The translations under genes and the position numbers were made by a program. Positions 9,117-15,798 of a DNA stretch of 64,000 nt are shown here, piece after piece. The notes below the pieces were generated by a model. That model was not told where the DNA came from and made no database searches. It was given only the letters and a program-made list of their open reading frames with translations. Source of the stretch: JASHPR01 sp963729365 (lineage in GTDB: Bacteria > Actinomycetota > Actinomycetes > Streptosporangiales > Streptosporangiaceae); assembly GCA_963729365.1 (NCBI GenBank), contig CAVSNQ010000022.1, forward strand, positions 558,001-622,000, written 5' to 3'. The stretch's first letter is position 1, and each line of letters begins with the position of its first letter.

Positions 9117-9800
9117 TTACTCCGCGGGCGGCGCGGGGATGTGCGGGGTGCCGTCGCGCAGGGGCGGGAACTGGAAGGTGGCCGCCGTGGTGCCCCGGGT
9201 CAGCTTGGTGATGTCCGCCTCGGGCAGGACCTCGGTGTCCTCGTCAATGACGACCTCCCAGCGGCAGGCCGGCACCCGGCCCGCTGGCACCCGGGGCGGG
9301 CGGTGCACCGCGCGGATCCGCGCCTTGGGGTTCACCGCCTGCGCGGTCACGTCGAAGGTCCCGTCCTCGATGGCATGGCACATGGTGCGCACCATGCGCT
9401 CCCCGAACGGCTCGACGTCCAGCAGCGCGCCGCACGAGTGGAGCTGGAAGAAGCCGTGATGCTCGTCGACCACCTCGTACTGCACGTCCATGTAATGCTG
9501 GGCGAAACCGGGGTCCAACTGCAGTTGCTTGAATATGGCCGGGACGCCGTTCCCCTCGATATTCATGATCTTCCTGATCCGCTCGGTGTAGATCGGGCTC
9601 GCGCCGCGCCATTCTTCGATGGCCAGCTCCTCGACCGCCTGCGGCCCGTACCGCAGCCCGACCGCGGTGAACACCGATCTGTCCAGCAGCTGCGCGATCA
9701 GGGCGAACTCTCTGACCAGCCGGACCAGGGCCTCCTTGGACAGGTCTTCGTAGCGGAAGTCGGGATCGAATTCGCCGGAGTAATCCTTGCGCTCGGCCAT
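9117..9800 (-). CDS. Conserved protein of unknown function, possibly ATC-hydrolase-like
   Basis: A 227-residue soluble protein. Recognisable conserved blocks are IEEWRGASPIYTERIRKIM, FQLHSCGALLDVEP and MCHAIEDGTFD with downstream NPKARIRAVHRPPR. The pattern of Cys and His in the second half resembles the L-2-amino-thiazoline-4-carboxylate hydrolase superfamily, but I am not sure. The ATG at 9800 has no ribosome site and lies 17 bases from the GGACA-N2-TGTCC operator, so it is likely leaderless and under the same TetR regulator. It diverges from the HIBADH operon. Confidence 0.8.
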   Translation of the reverse strand: MAERKDYSGEFDPDFRYEDLSKEALVRLVREFALIAQLLDRSVFTAVGLRYGPQAVEELAIEEWRGASPIYTERIRKIMNIEGNGVPAIFKQLQLDPGFAQHYMDVQYEVVDEHHGFFQLHSCGALLDVEPFGERMVRTMCHAIEDGTFDVTAQAVNPKARIRAVHRPPRVPAGRVPACRWEVVIDEDTEVLPEADITKLTRGTTAATFQFPPLRDGTPHIPAPPAE

Positions 9801-9817
9801 GGACTGAACTGTAGTCT

Positions 9818-9829
9818 GGACACATGTCC
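9818..9829. promoter_or_regulatory. Second GGACA-N2-TGTCC operator in a divergent promoter
   Basis: The 12-bp inverted repeat is identical to the one at 4332-4343, inside a 17-bp identical block. TAGTCT (9812-9817) can act as a rightward -10 and TACAGT on the other strand as a leftward one. The site overlaps the ATG at 9824, as the first copy overlaps the TetR start. This links the two gene groups into one predicted regulon. Confidence 0.6.
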
Positions 9830-9946
9830 GGAACAAGGCAGCCGCAGGACATGGTGGGCGGGTGCTTGTTCCTGCTGTCGGACGAGGCGAGCTGGATCAC
9901 CGGCCAGATCTTCAACATCGACGGCGGCCAGGTCTTCCGCTCATGA
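9824..9946 (+). pseudogene. C-terminal remnant of a short-chain dehydrogenase
   Basis: A 40-codon frame starts at the ATG inside the operator and reads as the last 33 or so residues of an SDR (CLFLLSDEASWITGQIFNIDGG), with the Rossmann and catalytic parts absent. Its stop overlaps the ATG of the HIBADH gene (ATGA). The first five codons probably belong to a different gene lost in the same deletion. In mycobacteria the order, from memory, is aldehyde dehydrogenase, SDR (Rv0769), Rv0770, Rv0771; here nearly all of the first two is missing. Confidence 0.72.
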
Positions 9947-10803
9947 GCGAGAAGGCAGCGATCGGATTCATCGGGCTCGGCCAGATGGGCCAGCCCATGG
10001 CTGGCCGTCTCGCCGGCTGGCCCGGCGGCCTGATCGTGCACGATACGCGGCCGGAGGCCATGGCCCCGCTGGCCGACGCCGGGGCCCGCACGGCGGCCAG
10101 CGTCGGCGAGCTCGCGGAGGCCGCCGGGATCATCTCGGTGATGGTCCGCGACGACGACCAGGTACGCGACGTCGTACGCGAAGCAGCCGCCGCGGCCGGG
10201 GCGCCCCGCATCATCGCCATCCACGCTACGATCCGGCCACGGACGGCGCCGGAGCTCGCGGCTGAGCTCGGCGGAGCCGGCGTCGAGATCGTGGACGCGC
10301 CGGTGAGCGGCGGCTTCGCGGGCGCGCACGACGGGCGGCTCGCCGTGATGGTGGGCGGCTCGCGGCATGCCTACGAGCTGTGCCAGGAGCCGTTCGGCTG
10401 CTGGGCCAGTCTCATCATGCACATGGGCCCGGTCGGCGCCGGCACGCAGGCCAAGCTGGCCCGCAACCTGCTGCACTTCGTGGCGTTCACCGCGGCCGCC
10501 GAGGCGCAGCGGCTGGCCGAGGCGGCCGGCCTCGACGTGCGCAAGCTGGCCAGGATCGTGCGGCACTCCGACGCGGTCACCGGTGGCGCCGGCTCGATCA
10601 TGCTGCGCCCCACGACAGCGCCCCTGGACGCCCAGGATCCGCTGCGGGAGATCCTTGAGCACGTCCGGGCCCTAGGCGAGAAAGACCTGTCGCTGGCCCT
10701 CGAGCTCGGCGCCCAGCTCGGGCTCGACCTGCCGATGGCCGAGTACGCGATCAGGAATTTCGCCGCCGGGCTCGGCCTGCCCGCACGAGAGGACCATCCG
10801 TGA
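9943..10803 (+). CDS. 3-hydroxyisobutyrate-dehydrogenase-like NAD(P)-binding dehydrogenase (Rv0770-like)
   Basis: A 286-residue beta-hydroxyacid dehydrogenase. The N-terminal dinucleotide motif is GFIGLGQMGQPMA, followed by the substrate motif DAPVSGGFAGA and the catalytic Lys in GAGTQAKLARNLL, then an all-helical C-terminal domain. The start overlaps the SDR remnant stop and the stop overlaps the next gene by 4 bases, so it is the centre of a coupled operon. The physiological hydroxyacid substrate is unknown. Confidence 0.92.
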   Translation: MSEKAAIGFIGLGQMGQPMAGRLAGWPGGLIVHDTRPEAMAPLADAGARTAASVGELAEAAGIISVMVRDDDQVRDVVREAAAAAGAPRIIAIHATIRPRTAPELAAELGGAGVEIVDAPVSGGFAGAHDGRLAVMVGGSRHAYELCQEPFGCWASLIMHMGPVGAGTQAKLARNLLHFVAFTAAAEAQRLAEAAGLDVRKLARIVRHSDAVTGGAGSIMLRPTTAPLDAQDPLREILEHVRALGEKDLSLALELGAQLGLDLPMAEYAIRNFAAGLGLPAREDHP

Positions 10804-11186
10804 GCGATGACCGGCGGCAGCGCGGGCTGGCGAAGATGAGCGAGGTCTACGGCTGGGAGGTGCAGGACGGGCCCGGCGACTTCGTCGGCCTCACCGTTGA
10901 TCACTTGTTCGCCGAGATCTGGTCCCGGCCGGGCCTGACCATGCGCGACCGGCGGCTGCTGCTGATCGGCCTGCTGGTCGGGCAGAACCTGCATGATGTG
11001 GCCGAGATCCAGATCGGGGCCGCGCTGCGCGGCGACGAGCTGACCCCCGACGAGCTCCGCGAAGTCGTGATCTTTCTAACCCACTACGCAGGCTGGCCGA
11101 GCGGCGCGAAGCTCAGTATGCAGGCCGAGAGGCTCATCGGTGACCGCGCCCGGGCCGCGGCGGCCGCTGACGGCGACCCGACGTGA
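10800..11186 (+). CDS. Carboxymuconolactone decarboxylase family protein (Rv0771-like)
   Basis: A 128-residue all-helical CMD-family protein beginning with GTG in a GTGA overlap with the HIBADH stop. LTMRDRRLLLIGLLVGQN and ELREVVIFLTHYAGWPSG match gamma-carboxymuconolactone decarboxylases. The usual CxxC of AhpD-type peroxidases is absent, favouring a decarboxylase-like or unknown enzymatic role. The HIBADH-CMD pair is conserved in mycobacteria, as I recall. Confidence 0.92.
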   Translation: MSDDRRQRGLAKMSEVYGWEVQDGPGDFVGLTVDHLFAEIWSRPGLTMRDRRLLLIGLLVGQNLHDVAEIQIGAALRGDELTPDELREVVIFLTHYAGWPSGAKLSMQAERLIGDRARAAAAADGDPT

Positions 11187-11222
11187 CACAGCCGCGATAC
11201 CCCCCTGCGAAGGAGCCCCCGT

Positions 11223-12089
11223 ATGCGCCACGGCGTCGTGTTGTTCACCAGTGACCGCGGCATTACCCCGGCCCGGGCGGCGCAGGCGGCCGAGGCCGCG
11301 GGGTTCGACCGCTTCTACGTTCCCGAGCACACGCACATCCCGGTCAGGCGGGAGGCGCTGCACCCCGGGACCGGCACGCAGGCGCTGCCCGACGACCGCT
11401 ACACGCGCACGCTCGACCCGTGGGTATCGCTGAGCATGGCGGCGGCGGTGACGTCGACGATCGGTCTCGGCACGGCCGTGGCCCTGCCCGCCGAGCACGA
11501 TCCGATCACGCTGGCCAAGACCATCGCGTCGCTCGACCACTTGTCCGGCGGCCGGGTGGTGCTCGGCGTGGGATTCGGCTGGAATCTCGACGAGCTCACT
11601 GACCACGGCGTGCCCGCCGGACGGCGGCGCACCGTGCTGCGCGAATACCTCGAGGCCATGCAGGCCCTCTGGGCGCAAGACGAGGCCAGCTACCAGGGCG
11701 AGTTCGTGAGCTTCGGCGGTTCCTGGGCCTGGCCCAAGCCACGGCAGCAGCCGCGCATGCCGATCCTGGTCGGCGCGGGCGGCACCAAGAAGACGTTCGC
11801 CTGGATCGCCAGGTCGGCCGACGGGTGGCTGACCACGCCCGGCGAGGCCGACCTCGAATCGAAGGTGGCGCTGCTGAACGAGGCCTGGGCCGGGGCCGGG
11901 CGAGCCGGCCGACCGCAGGTCACCGTGCTGGCTGGCCGGCCGGACCCGGACGTGCTGGCGCGCTGGCGCGAGATCGGCGTGACCGACGTGGCCTTCGGCA
12001 TGCCCGACCGGGCCGAGGACGAGGTCGTCGCCTACCTCGGCCGGCTAGCGGGCAGGCTCGGCCTGGCGCCCGTCCCGGGCGTGAGATGA
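11223..12089 (+). CDS. LLM-class F420-dependent oxidoreductase
   Basis: A 288-residue luciferase-like TIM-barrel protein using coenzyme F420 or FMN. Family blocks include FDRFYVPEHTHIP, LGTAVALPAEHDPITLAKTIASLDHLSGGR and GVGFGWNLDELTDHG. The GGAG ribosome site is well placed. It lies 36 bases after the CMD gene and its stop overlaps the FAD monooxygenase start (ATGA), so it belongs to the same catabolic operon. Its substrate cannot be read from sequence. Confidence 0.93.
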   Translation: MRHGVVLFTSDRGITPARAAQAAEAAGFDRFYVPEHTHIPVRREALHPGTGTQALPDDRYTRTLDPWVSLSMAAAVTSTIGLGTAVALPAEHDPITLAKTIASLDHLSGGRVVLGVGFGWNLDELTDHGVPAGRRRTVLREYLEAMQALWAQDEASYQGEFVSFGGSWAWPKPRQQPRMPILVGAGGTKKTFAWIARSADGWLTTPGEADLESKVALLNEAWAGAGRAGRPQVTVLAGRPDPDVLARWREIGVTDVAFGMPDRAEDEVVAYLGRLAGRLGLAPVPGVR

Positions 12090-13285
12090 ACGGCGGTCCC
12101 GCAGACAGCCAGGACCGTCCGGGAAAGGGCGAGAGCTTGGCGCTGCGGGCGGTGGTTGTCGGCGGCGGGATCGGCGGGACCGCGGCGGCGCTTGCGCTAG
12201 CCCGGGCCGGGATCGACGTCCGGGTCTGCGAACAGGCCCGGCAGCTCACCGAGGTCGGCGCGGGCGTGTCGCTGGCGCCTAACGGGCTGCGGATGCTGGA
12301 GAGACTGGGGGTCGGCGAGGGGATCGCGCGGCTGGGGGCCCGGCACGTGTCGACTCAGCTCAGGCTCTCCGACGGGCAACGCGCACGGCACGAGCCGCAT
12401 CAGTTCGCTCAGGCCGGGCGGAACGTGGGTATCCACCGGGCCGACCTGCTGGCCCTGCTCGCGGAGCAGCTGCCACCCGGTACGGTGCGGACCGGGCACC
12501 GCTGCACCGGTTTCAGCCAGGACGCCGGCCGCGCCACGGCCAGCTTCGCCAACGGGACGACGGTCACGGCCGACGTCGTGATCGGGGCGGACGGCATTCA
12601 CTCCGTGCTGCAGGGTTTCGTGGTGGAGCCGGCCGAGCCCGTGTTCTCCGGGGTGGTGGCCTACCGCGGCCTGGTGCCGCGCCTGGACGAGTACCCGGCC
12701 GACACGATGCGGATGTGGGTCGGCGAGACCAAGCACTTCCTGGTGTTCCCGGTCCGGGCCGGACGGCTGCTCAACTACGTGGGATTCGTCCCCTCGGGCA
12801 CCTCAGTCAGGGAGTCGTGGTCGGCCACCGGCGACCCGGCGGCGCTGGCCGAGCACTTCGCGGGCTGGGACCCGGTCATCGGGCAGGTCATCGCGGCGAT
12901 CAGCCGGCCGGGCGGCAGCGGGTTCCAGTGGGGCATGTACGACCGTGCGCCGCTGCCCCGGTGGAGCAGCGGGCGGCTGACGCTGCTCGGTGACGCGGCG
13001 CACCCGATGCTGCCGCACCTGGGCCAGGGCGTAAACCAGGCCCTTGAGGACGCCGTGGCTCTGGCGACGCTGCTTGCTGCGTGCGCAAGTTCAGCCGACG
13101 TTCCCCGGGCGCTGGCCGCGTACGAGAAGCTGCGACGCGACCGGACGGCGCGCGTTCAGCTCGGCTCACGGCGGAACGGCGCCGGATACGACAGCTCCGG
13201 CAGCCAGCTGACCGACCGGCGGTGGATCTACGACCACGACGCCTGGGCGGAGGCCGCCCAGGCGGCGCGGGATCGTCGCGGTTAG
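12086..13285 (+). CDS. FAD-dependent aromatic monooxygenase (salicylate/3-hydroxybenzoate hydroxylase type)
   Basis: A 399-residue class A flavoprotein monooxygenase. The FAD motifs are VVVGGGIGGTAAALALARAG at the N-terminus, DVVIGADGIHS in the middle and LTLLGDAAHPMLPHLGQG near residue 300. NADPH-dependent ring hydroxylation is typical for the family. The ATG is chosen for its 4-base overlap with the LLM gene stop. It ends the operon; a repeated intergenic element starts 3 bases after its stop. Confidence 0.92.
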   Translation: MNGGPADSQDRPGKGESLALRAVVVGGGIGGTAAALALARAGIDVRVCEQARQLTEVGAGVSLAPNGLRMLERLGVGEGIARLGARHVSTQLRLSDGQRARHEPHQFAQAGRNVGIHRADLLALLAEQLPPGTVRTGHRCTGFSQDAGRATASFANGTTVTADVVIGADGIHSVLQGFVVEPAEPVFSGVVAYRGLVPRLDEYPADTMRMWVGETKHFLVFPVRAGRLLNYVGFVPSGTSVRESWSATGDPAALAEHFAGWDPVIGQVIAAISRPGGSGFQWGMYDRAPLPRWSSGRLTLLGDAAHPMLPHLGQGVNQALEDAVALATLLAACASSADVPRALAAYEKLRRDRTARVQLGSRRNGAGYDSSGSQLTDRRWIYDHDAWAEAAQAARDRRG

Positions 13286-13287
13286 CT

Positions 13288-13365
13288 GATCTGACGGTGT
13301 GCGGCCGGGCTGCGGCGGCCAGGCTTGGCCCATGGGCACAGCAAGGTTGTCCCCTGCGCACCCAG
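13288..13365 (+). repeat. Intergenic TGACGGTGTG element, copy A
   Basis: A GC-rich block upstream of the dehalogenase gene containing TGACGGTGTG (13292-13301), a hairpin-capable middle and GCGCACCCA at its end. It aligns with copies at 26525 and 27490 (reverse) over about 50 bp. TGTGC (13298-13302) can pair with GCACA (13335-13339). It may be a structured 5' leader or a protein-binding repeat. Confidence 0.55.
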
Positions 13366-13433
13366 CCCGCGTTGAAGCGGCCTTCCCGACGGCTGGGGCA
13401 GCGGTCCGCTTCTTCTGCCGCCCGCGAACGAAA

Positions 13434-13469
13434 GGCTCCCCGTGCCCGAGCGGCTCCCCGTGCCCGAGC
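13434..13469 (+). repeat. Exact 18-bp tandem duplication at the dehalogenase start
   Basis: GGCTCCCCGTGCCCGAGC occurs twice in a row. Each copy supplies a GTG start in the same frame (13442 and 13460), so the protein begins PERL-PVPERP with a duplicated hexapeptide-like start. It looks like a recent slippage event. Confidence 0.9.
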
Positions 13470-14170
13470 GACCGATCATCGTCTTCGATGTCAACGAGAC
13501 CTTGCTCAACCTCGATGCGATCCGCCCCATCTTCGACCGGATCTTCAACGACCCCGCCGCCATGCGCCTGTGGTTCGCCAGCCTGATCACCTACTCTGAG
13601 GCGCTCACGTTGGCCGGCGTCTACGTTCCGTTCACCGACATCGGCGGCGCCGTACTCCGGATGCTGGCCGCCACCCGCGCCATCACGATCAGCGACGCCG
13701 ACGGTGCCGAGCTCACCAGCCGGTTCGCTACGATGCCGCCCCATCCCGAGGTCCCCGCGGCCCTGCGCCGGCTCCGCGACCACGGCTTCCGGCTGTTCAC
13801 CCTCACCGACAACACGCTGGAGATCTCCGGGCGGCAGCTCGAGCACGCGGGCGTGATCGACGTGTTCGAGCGCCGGTTCAGCGTCGACGAGACCGTGCGA
13901 CGCCACAAGCCCGCGCCGGAGGCCTACCACTGGGTGGCCGCCGCGCTCGAAGCCGATCCGGCCGGCATCTGCCTGATCGCGTCCCACGTCTGGGACACGA
14001 TCGGGGCCGGCGCGGCCGGCTGGCAGACCGCGCTCATCCTGCGCGAGGGCAACGCCCCGCTCGACGTCGGCCCGCAGCCGGACTACATCGGGGAAGACCT
14101 CGATGCGATCGCCGCCCAGCTCATCGAGCGGTACGCCGCAGCGGCGAACGCCAGTCAACCAGGGCATTGA
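13442..14170 (+). CDS. Haloacid dehalogenase type II
   Basis: A 242-residue HAD-superfamily hydrolase of the L-2-haloacid dehalogenase type. The nucleophile Asp is in FDVNETLLNL, motif II in FTLTDNT, the motif III Lys in HKPAPEAYH and the acidic motif IV in ASHVWDTIGAG. The cap segment WFASLITYSEALTLAGVYVPF is typical. GTG at 13442 follows GAAAGG; GTG at 13460, inside the duplicated start, is the alternative. The substrate may be a halo-acid, but many members act on other small acids. Confidence 0.92.
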   Translation: MPERLPVPERPIIVFDVNETLLNLDAIRPIFDRIFNDPAAMRLWFASLITYSEALTLAGVYVPFTDIGGAVLRMLAATRAITISDADGAELTSRFATMPPHPEVPAALRRLRDHGFRLFTLTDNTLEISGRQLEHAGVIDVFERRFSVDETVRRHKPAPEAYHWVAAALEADPAGICLIASHVWDTIGAGAAGWQTALILREGNAPLDVGPQPDYIGEDLDAIAAQLIERYAAAANASQPGH

Positions 14171-14722
14171 CCCTAAGTCTGATTCAGCCGGGTCAGCGAA
14201 CCGCCTCCGGCATCAAGACCGGGGTCCAGCGGTCCGGCTCGTCGTTGTCCTCAGCCGTCCGCGGAGCCCAGCGGCGGGTGACCGACGCCGGCTGGAGCAT
14301 CGTGCAGACCCCCGTCGCCGCCGGGCTGGCCTGGTATATCGCGCATACCCTGCTCGGCCATCACCAGCCGTTCTTCGCTCCCACCGCGGCGGCGTATCGC
14401 TGTCCAAGAACAGGGTGCTCCGCGGCCAACGCGCCCCGCTCAGCAGCCGCACTCCCCCGCCTTGCGCGAAGCCCTGGGCGAGCTCACGTCGGCGTTCGCG
14501 GCCTTGGCCGAAGGAGGCGACGCCAGCGCCACCCAGGCCGCCCGGCACGCCATCCGGGTCCGGGTCCTGGTGACCGGCGCCGCGCCCGCGGGCGGCCCGC
14601 TCCCGCCGCTCATCGCCAGGCTCGTCGAGACCTGCGCCGATGACACGCTGCGGCTCGCCGGCAAAGCCGGCAGCAGAGTGCGGTTATCCGGCGAGGCCTC
14701 CCCGGTCGGCTCGCGCAACTGA
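14167..14722 (+). pseudogene. FUSC-family (aromatic acid exporter) transporter, frameshifted and internally deleted
   Basis: The N-terminal part (from TTG 14167) reads VQTPVAAGLAWYIAHTLLGH then PFFAPTAAA, the first membrane helices of FUSC transporters. Near 14394 the frame shifts by one base, continuing as VSLSKNRVLRGQRA. The sequence then jumps to the soluble C-terminal part (ALREALGELTSAFAAL to 14722). Several membrane helices are missing, since normal members have 350 or more residues. The start overlaps the dehalogenase stop. Confidence 0.75.
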
Positions 14723-14894
14723 GCCGGGCCGGCCAAGGCCGTGACCTGGGGTGCAAGGCAAGCATCAAGGCGAGTGCAAGAGAAGCGTCCAGGCTGGTAG
14801 CAGATGATCGTGCTGCAGTCCCCGGCAGCGGGAGTCGCTGGCGGGCCGCTGCGGAAGGGCACAGCACGTGCTCGGGGCTAGCGGGGAGGTCTCC

Positions 14895-15176
14895 GTGAGT
14901 TTGAACCAAGGTCGAGTCCCCACGGATTCTCACTGGCGTATTCCTGATCCCCGGTGGCCGGACGGCCGCAACTGCGGACCGAGGTTCGGGTACCTGGCCG
15001 AACCAGGTCCCGGAGATCCTGGGAGTCGTATCAATCCGTGCCCCACCGGACTGCACTACCGGTGTATCCGGCCGGGTGAGGCCGAGAGGTACGGCCTCAC
15101 CAGCGTGCACGTTGACGCAGTGACGCTGCCGCGGGACGACTGGCTCGCCGGCTGGCGCTCTGTTGATCCGGGCTGA
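14895..15176 (+). CDS. Hypothetical protein
   Basis: A 93-residue frame starting at GTG after GGGGAGG (spacing 5). It is soluble, with no signal peptide, two Cys residues (NCGP, NPCPTGLHYRC) and many Gly/Pro. I do not recognise the family. It ends 4 bases before the next gene start, which suggests an operon with the proline-rich membrane protein and the NO synthase. Confidence 0.55.
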   Translation: MSLNQGRVPTDSHWRIPDPRWPDGRNCGPRFGYLAEPGPGDPGSRINPCPTGLHYRCIRPGEAERYGLTSVHVDAVTLPRDDWLAGWRSVDPG

Positions 15177-15180
15177 CGCC

Positions 15181-15798
15181 ATGACAGCGATCGTGCTTGC
15201 AGCGGCCGGCGGTTTAACCTGCGCGGCTGGCATCGCGCTGTACGCCGGGCTGAAGGTCCGCCGGCAGGCGCCCGTCGTGACATGGCGAGCGTGGGCCGAA
15301 GGATTCCCGGCGGGGGCCGTGTCCTGGGGACTGGCGGTCGCGGTCACGCTGGCCATACTCGCCGGGGCGGCGGCCACGATCGACTCCCGGGTCACCGGCC
15401 AGGGCCACCCTCCCCGCGCGTCACGGGGCGGCGACGTCGCGCTGCCGCAGCGCCTGCCACTGCCGGCGCTCACGGCGAGCAGCGCCCGCCCGCCTCGCCA
15501 TCGCCACGGGGGCGCCCAGCTGGGATCGCCTGCTGCCCTCGCACCGAGCCCAGCGTCGCATCCGGCGCCGACACTGCCGGTTCCCGGGTCGCATCCGCCT
15601 ATACCGACTCCGCCGCCCGCCCGGACCCCGCGGCCGAGCCCGAACCCGAGCCAGACTCCGAAGCCTGCGCCGAGCCCGAGCCCCAGCCCGACTCCGACAT
15701 CGACACCTGACCCGAGCCCCAGCGCGAGCCCGAGCCCGAGCAGCGTCCCGTCGCCGACAGCCACCGCCACCCCGTCCCCGTATGGGGAGAGCCGGTGA
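15181..15798 (+). CDS. Membrane protein with a long Pro/Ser-rich tail
   Basis: A 205-residue protein with two predicted membrane helices at residues 1-22 (IVLAAAGGLTCAAGIALYAG) and about 42-63. The tail is low-complexity from residue 110 on, rich in PSPSP/TPSP repeats. This resembles an anchored, probably glycosylated or wall-spanning spacer. Its stop overlaps the start of the NO synthase frame (GTGA), so the two are translationally coupled. No enzymatic domain is visible. Confidence 0.7.
   Translation: MTAIVLAAAGGLTCAAGIALYAGLKVRRQAPVVTWRAWAEGFPAGAVSWGLAVAVTLAILAGAAATIDSRVTGQGHPPRASRGGDVALPQRLPLPALTASSARPPRHRHGGAQLGSPAALAPSPASHPAPTLPVPGSHPPIPTPPPARTPRPSPNPSQTPKPAPSPSPSPTPTSTPDPSPSASPSPSSVPSPTATATPSPYGESR

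Noticed and set aside
15600..15780. CCGAGCCC-rich repeats considered as an intergenic repeat
   Set aside because: They encode the PSPSP tail of the 15181-15798 protein, in frame throughout.
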